Shown: piece after piece, positions 46,403-55,585 of the stretch
How the letters are laid out: each line of letters begins with the position of its first letter
Numbering within the stretch: position 1 is the stretch's first letter
Source: Sphingobium sp. Ant17
Lineage (GTDB): Bacteria; Pseudomonadota; Alphaproteobacteria; Sphingomonadales; Sphingomonadaceae
Reading direction: 5' to 3'
Length of the DNA: 64,000 bases
Assembly (NCBI RefSeq): GCF_000588875.1
Contig: NZ_JEMV01000012.1
Span: forward strand, 1 to 64,000
Program-made: the position numbers and the translations under genes
Notes under the pieces: model-generated
What the model was told of the DNA's origin: nothing
Database searches by the model: none
Seen by the model: only the letters and a program-made list of their open reading frames with translations

Positions 46403-47411
46403 AGTCGTTCCCCTTGCCACCGAGCATGATGGTGCCTGCATCCGCCATGCGGCGGGCGGTGGCGATGATCAGTTTCTGCGCTTCCAAGACTTCGGCGAGG
46501 CGGATCGGGCCACGCTCCTCGATCTCGTCGGCGATCGCCTGTGCCGCGCGCGCGGACATGCAGCTGAAGATCTTGCCCTTGAGCATGTCGTTCACGCCCT
46601 TGAGCGCCACGACCAGCACGCTGTTGTCGATGGTCCGCATCAGCGCGCCCAGATTCTTGTCGTCCATGTCCACAAGGTTGTCGAAGACGAACATCTCCTC
46701 CTCGATGGTCTGGGCGATCATCTTGTCGCGCTTGGCGACCGCCTTCATGATGCGCTGCTCATTATCCTTGCGGACATTGTTCATGATCGCGGCTGCCTCG
46801 ACCGTGCCGCCGCGCTGCGAGGCCGCACCCTGCTTGCCGACCGGGCCGCGCATCAGCAACTGCTCCAGATCCTCCAGCGCCTCGTTCGAGACCGGTCCCA
46901 AGGTGGCGATGCGATAGACGATCTCCTCCTGATATTCGGACGGCAGCAGTTGCAGCACGTCGGCGGCCACCGGTGCTTCCAGATGGGCCAGCACGATCGC
47001 CATGATCTGCGGATGCTCCGCCTCGATCAGTATCGCGACTTCCTTGGCATCCATCCATTTGAGCATTTCAAGCTGGGTGGAGCGGGTCGGCGGGGTGATG
47101 CGCGCCAAGATGGTTTCGGCCCGTTCCTCGCCCAGCGCCTTGGTCATGGCGCCCCGGATATGGCGGGTCGCGCCATATCCGATAGTGGTGCGCTTCTTCG
47201 CCTTGGCGACGAAATGGTCGAGCGCTTCGTTGACCTCTTCGGGATGGACATCGGCGACGTCATACATGGCATAGCCAAGCTGACGCACTTCATCCGGTTC
47301 CAGGCGGGAGAGGATTTGCGCGGCTTCATCCTCATTGAACAGCATCAGCAGGACGGCGGCAGCGGCGCTGCCCTTGAGCGCTTCGGGGCGGCCAGGAACG
47401 ATCTCAGGCAT
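46395..47411 (-). CDS. fliG: Flagellar motor switch protein FliG
   Basis: 338-aa C-ring protein that transmits torque from the stators. N-terminal KGSAAAAVLLMLFNEDEAAQ, middle EHPQIMAIVLAHLEAPVAAD (the EHPQ motif), and C-terminal torque helix with DDKNLGALMRTIDNSVLVVA are all clear. Overlaps fliF by eight bases. Confidence 0.95.
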   Translation of the reverse strand: MPEIVPGRPEALKGSAAAAVLLMLFNEDEAAQILSRLEPDEVRQLGYAMYDVADVHPEEVNEALDHFVAKAKKRTTIGYGATRHIRGAMTKALGEERAETILARITPPTRSTQLEMLKWMDAKEVAILIEAEHPQIMAIVLAHLEAPVAADVLQLLPSEYQEEIVYRIATLGPVSNEALEDLEQLLMRGPVGKQGAASQRGGTVEAAAIMNNVRKDNEQRIMKAVAKRDKMIAQTIEEEMFVFDNLVDMDDKNLGALMRTIDNSVLVVALKGVNDMLKGKIFSCMSARAAQAIADEIEERGPIRLAEVLEAQKLIIATARRMADAGTIMLGGKGNDFV

Positions 47412-49149
47412 TTTCCTTCTTCCCCTCCTTCAGGAGGTCGCGAACCACCAGGGCGGCGCGGTCGGGATCCTGCTTCACGAAGTTGCGAATGAGGTCGGCG
47501 CGCTGGGCATAGTCATAGGTGGAAGAGATCATGTCGAGTGTGACCGGCCGTTCGGGATCGGGCGCCTCGACCACCTGCTTGGTGAGTTCGGACGAGATTT
47601 CCTGGCCGATGCGCTGGCCTTCCTGCGCGGTCTGTTCGGCGGCGGCGGCCTGGGTGGCGGCGCGGCGCTTGAGCAGCGGGCGACCGATGCCAAAGACCAG
47701 GAGCAGCGCGACCAGCAGGGCGGTGCCGTTGCGCACAAGCGGGTTCATCCAGTCGGATTCATACCAGGGGATGACGGTTTCGGGCGTCTTGAGGAAGCTG
47801 CGCGAGGAGAGCGCCACCACGTCGCCACGGGTCTGGTCGAAGCCGACCGCGCCCTTCACCAGCGCTTCCAGGGCGGCGATTTCCTGCGCGGTGCGCGGCT
47901 TGCCATCCGCGCCGGTGTCGAGCGCCACGGCGACAGACAGGCGCTTGACGGTACCGATCGCATCCTTGGTCACGGACACTTCACGGCCGAGTTCAAAGCT
48001 GCGGTTGAAGGTTTCTTCGGTCTTCATCAGCGGGTTGGGCGGAGTGCCGGGCGTCTGAGCGGCAGTTTCGCCCTGCTGCACGGCCTGACCATTGGGGTTG
48101 GTCTGGGTCACGGTCGGGTTGACCGGTGCCTGGTTGGTCAGCGCGCCGGGGATGCCCGTCGCCTCCCCCGTGCCCTGGCCACGCGGGTCGGATGCCCAGG
48201 TGCCCTGTTCGACGCGCAGCCGCGCTTCGTCCTGCGGGAAGGTTTCGCGGGTCGCCTGCCGCTCGGCGAAATTGAGTTCGGCATGGACTTCGGCGGAGAA
48301 ATTGCCCTGGCCCAGGATCGGGGTCAGCAGGGCGATGACCGACTGGCGATAGCGATCCTCGATCCGGCCCTGGATCGACAGTTGGCGATCGTCGGCGGCG
48401 TCGCCGTCATTATTGCTGAGCAGGCGGCCATTCTGATCGACCAGCGAAATCTGGTCGGGCGACAGGTCGGGAATGGAGGAGGCGACGAGATGTACGATCG
48501 CGCTGACCTGTGCGTCGGTGAGCGTGCGCCCCTGCGCCAGCCGCAGCATCACCGATGCGGATGGCTTGGCGCGGTCGCGCAGGAAGACGCTGGGCGGTTC
48601 GACGGCGAGGTGGACCTTGGCGCTTTCGACGCTGTCGATCGCCTCGATCGTGCGGGCGAGGTCCATTTCGCGAGCGGAGCGCAGCTTTTCGCCCTCGACC
48701 GCGCGCGAGGCGCCCATCGGCAGGCTGTCGATCATGCTGTTGCCGTCGGGCGCGCTCTTGGGCAGGCCCTGGGCGGCAAGCATCATCTTCGCCTTGAAAT
48801 AATCATCCTCGCTGACCGTCATGCTGCCGGCGTTATCGAAGTCGAAGGGGATGCCGGCCTGCTCCAGCACCTGCGCCACGGCCGACTTGTCGGCGTCGGG
48901 CAAGGCGCGGAACAGGTCACGCTGGGGCGGTTCGCGCAACGCCAGCCAGGCAAGGCCCGCCAGCGCGATGACGCCGAGCATACCCAGCAGCGGCAGGCTC
49001 TTGGCCACCGCCGGTTGCTGGATGAAGCCGGTGAAGCGCGCCTTGAGCGCGTCCATGCCCTTGAGGTTCGTCCGCGCCGCCGAAGCGGGTGCCGGAAGAG
49101 CGGGCTTGGCGGCCAGGCCGCCGTCGATGGTGAGTGCGTTCTCGCTCAT
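47404..49149 (-). CDS. fliF: Flagellar MS-ring protein FliF
   Basis: 581-aa ring protein with two membrane helices (about residues 50-68 and 460-480). Periplasmic ring-building motifs include KMMLAAQGLPKSAPDGNSM, LARTIEAIDSVESAKVHLAV and RTLTDAQVSAIVHLVASSIP. The C-terminus binds FliG. It follows fliE with a gap of three bases. Confidence 0.95.
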   Translation of the reverse strand: MSENALTIDGGLAAKPALPAPASAARTNLKGMDALKARFTGFIQQPAVAKSLPLLGMLGVIALAGLAWLALREPPQRDLFRALPDADKSAVAQVLEQAGIPFDFDNAGSMTVSEDDYFKAKMMLAAQGLPKSAPDGNSMIDSLPMGASRAVEGEKLRSAREMDLARTIEAIDSVESAKVHLAVEPPSVFLRDRAKPSASVMLRLAQGRTLTDAQVSAIVHLVASSIPDLSPDQISLVDQNGRLLSNNDGDAADDRQLSIQGRIEDRYRQSVIALLTPILGQGNFSAEVHAELNFAERQATRETFPQDEARLRVEQGTWASDPRGQGTGEATGIPGALTNQAPVNPTVTQTNPNGQAVQQGETAAQTPGTPPNPLMKTEETFNRSFELGREVSVTKDAIGTVKRLSVAVALDTGADGKPRTAQEIAALEALVKGAVGFDQTRGDVVALSSRSFLKTPETVIPWYESDWMNPLVRNGTALLVALLLVFGIGRPLLKRRAATQAAAAEQTAQEGQRIGQEISSELTKQVVEAPDPERPVTLDMISSTYDYAQRADLIRNFVKQDPDRAALVVRDLLKEGKKENA

Positions 49150-49152
49150 GAT

Positions 49153-49503
49153 TTAGACCGGCATGCTCATAATGTCCTTGTAGGCGGACAGGAGTTTGTT
49201 GCGGACCTGAAGGGTCGCTTCGAAGCTGACCGACGCCTGCTGCTTGGCCAGCATGACGGCGGCGATGTCGGTGGTTTCACCACGTTCGAAGGCGGCGGCG
49301 GCTTCACCGGCCTTGCCCTGCAGGCCGTTGACCTCCTGCAGTGCGCTGTTGAGCGCTTCGGTGAAGCCGCCAGGGGCCGTACCCTGGGGTGCGCCTGCAC
49401 CGCCGACCGCGCCGGTCGAACCGATGTCGCGCAGCGCGGCGTTCTTTTGCAGGATGGCGTTGCGGATCGCCATCACGCTGTCGGTCGCGGAAATGCCGGT
49501 CAT
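49153..49503 (-). CDS. fliE: Flagellar hook-basal body adaptor FliE
   Basis: 116-aa rod adaptor linking the MS ring to the rod. FTEALNSALQEVNGLQGKAG and the end VMLAKQQASVSFEATLQVRN are the family motifs. First structural gene after the activator gene, 15 bases from its stop. Confidence 0.93.
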   Translation of the reverse strand: MTGISATDSVMAIRNAILQKNAALRDIGSTGAVGGAGAPQGTAPGGFTEALNSALQEVNGLQGKAGEAAAAFERGETTDIAAVMLAKQQASVSFEATLQVRNKLLSAYKDIMSMPV

Positions 49504-49518
49504 ATCCTATGTCCCCCC

Positions 49519-50799
49519 TCAGGCCGCAGCCAGCTCGCGCATTTCGGCGAGCCGATAGCGCAGCGTCCGTTCCGAAATGCCAAGTTTGCGCGCGGCAGCG
49601 GCGCGATGGCCGTCCGTCTCACGCAGGGCCAGGCGGATCGCTTCCAGCTTGGAATGCCGCGCGACATCGCGCAGGCGGATCGGTTCGGCGGGCAATTGGA
49701 TCGACGCGGCCATGCGCAGCGGCATGACCATCTGCGGCGCGCCGGCCAGATGCAGGTCGTCGGCCTCGATCCGGTCGCCGTCGCGCAGGACCAGCGCGCG
49801 CTGGAGGATATTGCCAAGCTCACGGGCATTGCCGGGCCAGCCATGGGCGGCGAGCTTGTCGAGCGCGGCGGCGGTCGGCCAGACGAACCCGGCCTTGCCC
49901 CCATCCTGGTGCCGCAACAGCATCGCGGCGGTGATCGCGCTGATGTCGCCGCGACGCTCGGCAAGCGGGCGCAGTTCGAGCGGCATAACGTTGAGACGCC
50001 AGTAGAGATCTTCGCGGAAGCGGCCTGCGGCACATTCCTGGCCGAGGTTGCGGTTGCAGGCAGCGATGATGCGCACGTTGACCGGCACCGAATGGGTCGC
50101 ACCGACGGGCAGCACTTCACCTTCCTGCAGCGCACGCAGCAGCTTGGCCTGGAGCGTGAGGGGCAGTTCGGCGATTTCGTCGAGGAAGAGCGTGCCGCCA
50201 TCGGCGGCGAGGAACAGGCCGTCGGACGCATTGGCCGCGCCGGTGAAGCTGCCCTTGCGATGACCAAACAGCATCGCTTCCATCATCGTTTCGGGAAGGG
50301 CCGCGCAATTGACCGCGATGAAGTCATGGCCCGACCGGCCGGACTGGGCGTGCAGGAAGCGCGCCATGCCTTCCTTGCCGGTGCCGGTGTCGCCCTGAAT
50401 AAGGACGGTGGCGTCGCTGCGGGCGACCCGGCCGGCCAGGGTCATCAGTCGGACGCTGCCGCCATCCCCCACCGCCGGAACGGCAGCAGGACGCGCCAGT
50501 TCGGCGATCAGGGCAAAGGCAAAGCCCATGTCGGCGAGGCCGAAGGCGACGCGGGCGGGCAGGCCATTGGCCGCCGCGACCAGCGACGGTGCGCCGTCGA
50601 TCAGATTGATGAGAATGTCGCGATGGGTCGCATGACCGATCTCTGTCGCCAGCAGCACACGGCGGCTGTCCCGATCCTGGCCCTTGTCGCGCGGACTGGC
50701 CGCGTCGACGATGCGCACGGTATAAAGAGCGTTTTCGAGCCAGTGCTGCAAACCCGGGACGAGCGCGCAGACTCCACGGCTCACGTCGAGCGATGACAT
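49519..50799 (-). CDS. Sigma-54-dependent flagellar activator (FlbD/FleQ-like)
   Basis: 426-aa bacterial enhancer-binding protein. Residues 1-115 form a short N-terminal region without the usual aspartate pocket of a receiver. The AAA+ domain (about 116-345) has Walker A QGDTGTGKEG (136-144), Walker B GGTLFLDEIAELP and the sigma-54 contact loop at 183-188, which reads GSFTGA instead of the usual GAFTGA. The C-terminal Fis-type HTH (about 385-426) contains AAARKLGISERTLRYRLAEM. It is the likely master activator of the sigma-54 promoters at 59326, 60674 and 62001. First gene of the long fli run and divergent from fliC. Confidence 0.9.
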   Translation of the reverse strand: MSSLDVSRGVCALVPGLQHWLENALYTVRIVDAASPRDKGQDRDSRRVLLATEIGHATHRDILINLIDGAPSLVAAANGLPARVAFGLADMGFAFALIAELARPAAVPAVGDGGSVRLMTLAGRVARSDATVLIQGDTGTGKEGMARFLHAQSGRSGHDFIAVNCAALPETMMEAMLFGHRKGSFTGAANASDGLFLAADGGTLFLDEIAELPLTLQAKLLRALQEGEVLPVGATHSVPVNVRIIAACNRNLGQECAAGRFREDLYWRLNVMPLELRPLAERRGDISAITAAMLLRHQDGGKAGFVWPTAAALDKLAAHGWPGNARELGNILQRALVLRDGDRIEADDLHLAGAPQMVMPLRMAASIQLPAEPIRLRDVARHSKLEAIRLALRETDGHRAAAARKLGISERTLRYRLAEMRELAAA

Positions 50800-50908
50800 G
50801 AACGGAACCCCAATTTTGGTCGGCTAGTGCCCCCGCACGTCCCAGACCCCTTCGATGCATCGATATCTATATTTGTGTGGTTATCAGATGGTTAATGCGG
50901 CCATCCAT

Positions 50909-50948
50909 TTGCCGCAAACCGGCAATTTAGTTCCGGCAAAAGCGGCAA
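50909..50948. promoter_or_regulatory. Cluster of CGGCAA motifs, candidate flagellar activator sites
   Basis: Within 40 bases there is TTGCCG (50909-50914) and CGGCAA at 50920-50925, 50934-50939 and 50943-50948. The first two form an inverted repeat with a five-base spacer. CGGC-core sites are known for FlbD (the ftr element of Caulobacter), so I infer, but cannot show, binding by the product of the gene at 49519-50799. Confidence 0.5.
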
Positions 50949-51046
50949 AAGGATCTTGATCCTTCAGACCCAAGGCCCCCGCACAGCCAATATGGCAGCA
51001 TAACACCATGAAAATAGGTATTTTTTCAAAAAAATCACAATCTCGC

Positions 51047-51074
51047 TAAAAGGCCCGCCGCCGCCCGCCGTTAT
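51047..51074 (+). promoter_or_regulatory. Sigma-28-like promoter of fliC
   Basis: TAAA at 51047-51050, then 16 bases, then GCCGTTAT at 51067-51074. Consensus is TAAA-N15-GCCGATAA, so spacing is one base long. It ends 61 bases before the fliC ATG. Position and class of gene support it; the match alone is moderate. Confidence 0.45.
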
Positions 51075-51135
51075 CCCCTTTCGAGGCCGCAAGCGCACCA
51101 TGGCAGCGACCTGATTGACACAGAAAGGGAACACC

Positions 51136-51936
51136 ATGACTGTTATCGGAACCAACACTGCCGCGCTTCGCTCGGCCAACGCTTCTTCGATGGCCAGCAA
51201 GGGCCTGAGCACCGCGATGGAACGCCTGTCGACCGGCAAGCGCATCAACAGCGCGAAGGACGACGCCGCTGGCCTGGCCATCGCATCGACCATGACGTCG
51301 CAGATCAAGGGCATGACCCAGGGCATCCGCAACGCCAATGACGGCATCAGCCTGGCGCAGACCGCGGAAGGCGCGCTGAACGAAGTCAGCAACATGCTGC
51401 AGCGTATGCGTGAATTGACCGTGCAGCGGACCAACGACACCAACAGCACCGAAGCCGTCGCCAACATCGACGCCGAAAAGGACCAGTTGGCCGTCCAGAT
51501 CAACGACATCCTGACCAAGACCGAATTCAACGGCAAGGCGCTGTTCCCAGCCGTCGATGACGTCGTGACGATCCAGGCCGGTGCCAATGACACCGACACA
51601 GTCAGCATCACGCTGAGCGACATCGACGTGACCGGCGTGGCAACCGCCACCGAAGCAGTCGACGCCGCGACGCTCGCCAACTTCGACACGGCGTTGCAGA
51701 CGGTCGCCACGGCGCGCGCCACGCTGGGTGCGGTGCAGAACCGGTTGGAATCGTCGGTCAACAACCTGACCAACAACATCACCAACCTGACCGACGCCCG
51801 CAGCCGCATCGAGGACGCCGACTTCTCGTCCGAGACGACCGCCCTCGCCAAGCAGCAGATCCTGAGCCAGGCATCGACCGCGATGCTGGCGCAGGCCAAC
51901 CAGAGCCAGCAGGGCGTTCTGAAGCTGATCGGCTAA
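51136..51936 (+). CDS. fliC: Flagellin FliC
   Basis: 266-aa filament protein. The N-terminal D0/D1 segment [20 protein letters not shown] then [20 protein letters not shown], and the C-terminal [20 protein letters not shown] to [14 protein letters not shown], are classical. The variable middle is short, so this is a small flagellin without D2-D3 domains. AGAAAGGG precedes the ATG at 51136. It is the only flagellin gene in the window, and it is divergent from the activator gene. Confidence 0.95.
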   Translation: MTVIGTNTAALRSANASSMASKGLSTAMERLSTGKRINSAKDDAAGLAIASTMTSQIKGMTQGIRNANDGISLAQTAEGALNEVSNMLQRMRELTVQRTNDTNSTEAVANIDAEKDQLAVQINDILTKTEFNGKALFPAVDDVVTIQAGANDTDTVSITLSDIDVTGVATATEAVDAATLANFDTALQTVATARATLGAVQNRLESSVNNLTNNITNLTDARSRIEDADFSSETTALAKQQILSQASTAMLAQANQSQQGVLKLIG

Positions 51937-51991
51937 GCCTTTACTCCATTGGTCGGCTGAGGTCTGGTCACCTGACAGCCGCCCATAGGCG

Positions 51992-52022
51992 CCCGGCACA
52001 TCACAGTCCCCACCGTGCCGGG
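51992..52022 (+). terminator. Hairpin after fliC
   Basis: CCCGGCAC (51992-51999) pairs with GTGCCGGG (52015-52022) around a 15-base loop, 55 bases after the fliC stop. No T run follows, so it may slow decay of fliC mRNA rather than end it. A second GC-rich hairpin with arms GAAGCC/GGCTTC follows near 52050-52083. Confidence 0.35.
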
Positions 52023-52142
52023 AGCCACGACTTCGATCGAACGACCAGCATCGGAAGCCTCCGTCCCCCCGGGCGGGGGCTTCATCGCATATGCGGCACG
52101 GGGGGCTTGGTTTTGCGGGGCATGCGCCCCATGATGCGGGCC

Positions 52143-53630
52143 ATGACCGATATTGACCGGCGCGCGCTGATCGCCGCCACGGGCGCTGCCCTCTTCCTCC
52201 CCCGCGCCGCTTACGCGCAGACGCAAGCTGCCCCCTTTTCGTGGGAGCGGCTGATCAGCCGGGCGCAACGGCTGGCGCGTGCGCCTTTTGCCGAGACCCC
52301 AGCCCATCCGGGTGCAGCCAAGATCGATTATACCGCGCTGCACGAGGCACGGTTTCGCGAGGAGCGGACCTTGTGGGGCGACCTGCCGGGCGATACCGGC
52401 ATCCGTTTCTTCCCGCTGTCGGCCACCGCGCCGCAGCCCGTCGAGATCGCGATCATCGAACGAGGCCGCGCTACCCCGCTACGCTATGATCCTGCCATGT
52501 TCGATGCGCCTGCAGGCAATCCGGTGACCGCCTTGCCGCCTGGCGCAGGCTTTGCGGGCTTCCGCATCATGAATGCCGCGCGCGACGGCGACTGGCTGTC
52601 CTATCTGGGGGCCAGCTATTTCCGCGCGCCAAGTCCGCAAAAACAATTCGGCCTGTCGGCGCGCGCCGTCGCGATCAACACCAGCATCCAGGGTCGCGAG
52701 GAATTTCCGCGCTTCACCCATTTCTGGCTGGAGCGAATCGGGCCGAGCAGCGTCACCATCTTCGCCCTGCTGGACGGCGCGTCGATTACCGGCGCGTTCC
52801 GCTTCGTCAGTCGGCTGGACAAGGACGGCGTGCGGCAGGACGTGACCGCCGCCCTGTTCCCCCGCCGCGCCATCCCCGAATTGGGGCTGATGCCGATGAC
52901 CAGCATGTTCTGGTATGATCAGGCGAACCGAACGGTGGGGACCGACTGGCGGCCTGAAATCCATGACTCCGACCTTTTGTCGATCGCCAGCGCCGATGGC
53001 ACCGCCCATGCCCGCCCGATCGTCAATCCCACGGTGCCGATGGTGAGCGCCTTTGCCGAGCGCGACCCCAAGGGGTTCGGCCTGCTGCAGCGCGACCGGG
53101 ATTTCGACCATTATCAGGATGACGGCGTCTATTATGATCGCCGCCCGACGCTTTGGGCCACGCCGGCCCGGCCGCTGGGCACAGGCGAGGTACGGCTCTA
53201 CGCCTTTCCGACCGACAGCGAATATACCGACAATCTGGCCGCCTATTGGACGCCTGCCGCTGCGCCTGTACCGGGCAAGCGGATCGACCTTAACTACCGG
53301 CTCGACTGGTCGGCCGACCGATCGCCCGCCGCGACCGATATCGCGATCGTCGAAAATGTGTGGCGCGGGCGCGGGGACCAGCCCGATATCGCGCGGCTGG
53401 TGGTCGATTTCGTGGGGGTGGCGGACGGTAGTAAGCCTGACCTGTGGGTGGACATCGCCAACGGCACTTTGGTCAAGCAGGCGGGCTATCCGGTGCTGGG
53501 CCGCAAAGGCCTGTATCGCACCGTGCTGGACCTGCGGCCCAATAGCGGCGGCGTGGCGGACGTGCGGCTGCAATTGCGGACGGGCGATCACGCGGTGAGC
53601 GAATATGTGCATTACCCCGTTGGTGGATAA
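52143..53630 (+). CDS. opgG: Periplasmic glucan synthesis protein OpgG/OpgD type
   Basis: 495-aa periplasmic protein needed for osmoregulated glucans. The Tat-type signal DRRALIAATGAALFL is at the N-terminus with cleavage after YAQ. FSWERLISRAQRLARAPF, IRFFPLSA, GLMPMTSMFWYDQ and DFDHYQDDGVYYDRRPTLW are conserved blocks. Start at the ATG at 52143. The Tat signal fits the OpgD branch as well, so the G/D label is not firm. Forms an operon with opgH. Loss of these glucans reduces motility in several species, which may explain its place here. Confidence 0.9.
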   Translation: MTDIDRRALIAATGAALFLPRAAYAQTQAAPFSWERLISRAQRLARAPFAETPAHPGAAKIDYTALHEARFREERTLWGDLPGDTGIRFFPLSATAPQPVEIAIIERGRATPLRYDPAMFDAPAGNPVTALPPGAGFAGFRIMNAARDGDWLSYLGASYFRAPSPQKQFGLSARAVAINTSIQGREEFPRFTHFWLERIGPSSVTIFALLDGASITGAFRFVSRLDKDGVRQDVTAALFPRRAIPELGLMPMTSMFWYDQANRTVGTDWRPEIHDSDLLSIASADGTAHARPIVNPTVPMVSAFAERDPKGFGLLQRDRDFDHYQDDGVYYDRRPTLWATPARPLGTGEVRLYAFPTDSEYTDNLAAYWTPAAAPVPGKRIDLNYRLDWSADRSPAATDIAIVENVWRGRGDQPDIARLVVDFVGVADGSKPDLWVDIANGTLVKQAGYPVLGRKGLYRTVLDLRPNSGGVADVRLQLRTGDHAVSEYVHYPVGG

Positions 53631-53678
53631 CCGGAACCGTTGGCGTAACGAACGGTTCAAGCCGTTGGGTGAATCGCT

Positions 53679-55583
53679 ATGGGTCTGGATGATATGGGCA
53701 ATGGACATGTGCCGGTGGCCGATGCCGCCGCCGGGGAGTTGCCGGTGAGCCCGGCCTTCGAACAATTGCCGCCCGAAAGCCCGATCGCGATGCCGGAGCA
53801 GGATTTCAGCGCGCGGCCGCCGCTCATCGTGCCGCGCCGCTTCAATATCGACCTGTGGGCACGGCGTATGCTGGTCGTGTTGCTTGCCCTCATCCCCACC
53901 GGCATGGCCGCGCATGAAATGCGCCGCTCGATCGGCCTCGACGGCATTTCGCTGCTGGAGGGCGTCTATCTGGCCCTGTTCATTCCGCTGTTCGCCTGGA
54001 TCGCGTTCGGCTGTGCGACCGCGATCATCGGCTTCCTGCTGCTGACCGTTGGCAAGGGGCGCAGCGTCACCCCGCGTCCGCTGCGCGCGTCGCAGCCGTT
54101 GCAGGGCAAGACCGCGATCCTGCTGCCGGTCTGCAACGAGGATTTTCTGGGCGTGCTGGGGCGGCTGTCGATCATGGAACGATCGCTGGCGCAGGTGATG
54201 GGGCGCGAGCGGTTCGAATTCTTCATCCTGTCTGATTCCAATGTGCAGAGCGGCGAGACGGAGCGCGCAGCTTATCTGGAAATGCGCGGTTCCTTCTCGC
54301 GCCCCGTTCATTATCGCCGCCGCGCGCGGAATATCGGGCGAAAGCCCGGCAATATCGCCGAGTGGGTCGAGCGGTTTGGCGGCGGGTATGATTATATGAT
54401 CGTGCTGGATGCCGACAGCATCGTCAGCGGCCAGACCATGGCGCGGCTGGCATCCGATATGGAGCGGCATCCGCAGGTCGGGCTGATCCAGACCGTCCCC
54501 ACCGTCATGGGTGCGGCGACGCTTTTTGCGCGCTGGCAGCAATTTGCCAGCCGCCTGTTCGGACCGATCTCAGCCGCCGGGATGATCTGGTGGGCCGGGT
54601 CCGAAGGGATGTTCTGGGGCCATAATGCCATCGTCCGGGTCAAGGCCTTTGCGCAAAGCTGTGGCCTGCCTGAATTGCCCGGCCGTGCGCCATTCGGCGG
54701 CCACATCATGAGCCATGACATGCTGGAGGCGGCGCTGTTGCGGCGGCGCGGATGGGACGTGCATATGGTCACGGCCGACGATAGTTTCGAGGAATTTCCG
54801 CCATCGATGCCCGACCTCTTCACCCGCGACCGGCGCTGGTGTCAGGGCAATATCCAGCATGTGCCCTTGCTGGCCAAGATTGCGGGCCTGCATCCGGTCA
54901 GCCGGTTCCAGCTGCTGGTTGGCGCGACGGCTTATTGCACATCGCCCATGTGGCTGACGCTAATGCTCGTCGTGCTGGGCGGCGGGGCCAGCGGCGTGTG
55001 GCCGCCCACCGAGATATTGCCATCGGGCGGATTGCTCGCGGTGACGGCTTTCCTGTTGTTCGGGCCAAAGCTGTTGGCGATGCTGTGGGCGTTGCTCGAC
55101 CCGGCGCGGCGGATCGGCTTTGGCGGTGCGGCGCGGATGACGCGCGGAGTGATCGTGGACATCATCCTGTCGATCCTCATGGCACCGGTGGCGATGCTGA
55201 CCCAGACGATCAACCTGTTCGGCATATTGATGGGACGCAAGAGCAGTTGGAACGGCCAGACCCGCGACCGCGACGGCATGGCGATCGGCAGCGCGATCTG
55301 GTTGTTCAAATGGCATATATTGTTGGGCTCGCTGCTGCTGGTGCTGGCGATCCAGGCGGGTAGCGGCATCGGCTGGATCATTCCGGTGACGGCAGGGCTG
55401 TTTCTTGCGCCGGTGCTGGCGGCGGTTACCGCGCGCAAGGATCTGGGCCGCAGGGCCGAGGCGAGCGGGCTGTTCCAGGTCGCCGATCCATGGTGGCGAA
55501 CGCAAAGCTATCGCCCGTTGCGGTTCCGCTGGCCCAATGGCGAGGAGCGGCGGGTCGGGCGGCTGGCGGCGAACGACGAATAG
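53679..55583 (+). CDS. opgH: Glucans biosynthesis glucosyltransferase OpgH
   Basis: 634-aa inner-membrane glucosyltransferase polymerising beta-1,2-linked glucose from UDP-glucose. GT2 motifs: TAILLPVCNEDFLGVLGRLS, MIVLDADSIVSGQTMARLA (D-x-D) and the processive QxxRW-like DRRWCQGN. About seven membrane helices. Shorter than E. coli OpgH (847 aa), lacking much of the N- and C-terminal extensions. Ends two bases before the stop of fliA, convergent. Confidence 0.92.
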   Translation: MGLDDMGNGHVPVADAAAGELPVSPAFEQLPPESPIAMPEQDFSARPPLIVPRRFNIDLWARRMLVVLLALIPTGMAAHEMRRSIGLDGISLLEGVYLALFIPLFAWIAFGCATAIIGFLLLTVGKGRSVTPRPLRASQPLQGKTAILLPVCNEDFLGVLGRLSIMERSLAQVMGRERFEFFILSDSNVQSGETERAAYLEMRGSFSRPVHYRRRARNIGRKPGNIAEWVERFGGGYDYMIVLDADSIVSGQTMARLASDMERHPQVGLIQTVPTVMGAATLFARWQQFASRLFGPISAAGMIWWAGSEGMFWGHNAIVRVKAFAQSCGLPELPGRAPFGGHIMSHDMLEAALLRRRGWDVHMVTADDSFEEFPPSMPDLFTRDRRWCQGNIQHVPLLAKIAGLHPVSRFQLLVGATAYCTSPMWLTLMLVVLGGGASGVWPPTEILPSGGLLAVTAFLLFGPKLLAMLWALLDPARRIGFGGAARMTRGVIVDIILSILMAPVAMLTQTINLFGILMGRKSSWNGQTRDRDGMAIGSAIWLFKWHILLGSLLLVLAIQAGSGIGWIIPVTAGLFLAPVLAAVTARKDLGRRAEASGLFQVADPWWRTQSYRPLRFRWPNGEERRVGRLAANDE

Positions 55584-55585
55584 GG

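Larger units (their letters stand above)
50800..51135. other. Divergent control region between the activator gene and fliC
   Basis: 336 bases with no gene. Holds the CGGCAA cluster (50909-50948), a TGGTTAATGCGG (50889-50900) similar to the element beside two sigma-54 promoters, and a sigma-28-like promoter (51047-51074). I found no good sigma-54 promoter for the activator gene on the minus strand here. Confidence 0.6.

Noticed and set aside
47335-50796. A 1153-codon open frame on the plus strand
   Set aside because: It is antisense to fliF, fliE, fliG end and the activator gene, all well supported. Long antisense frames are common in GC-rich coding DNA. The translation is His/Gly/Arg-rich without domains.
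52479-54542. 687-codon minus-strand frame over opgG/opgH
   Set aside because: Antisense shadow; both sense genes have conserved motifs throughout.
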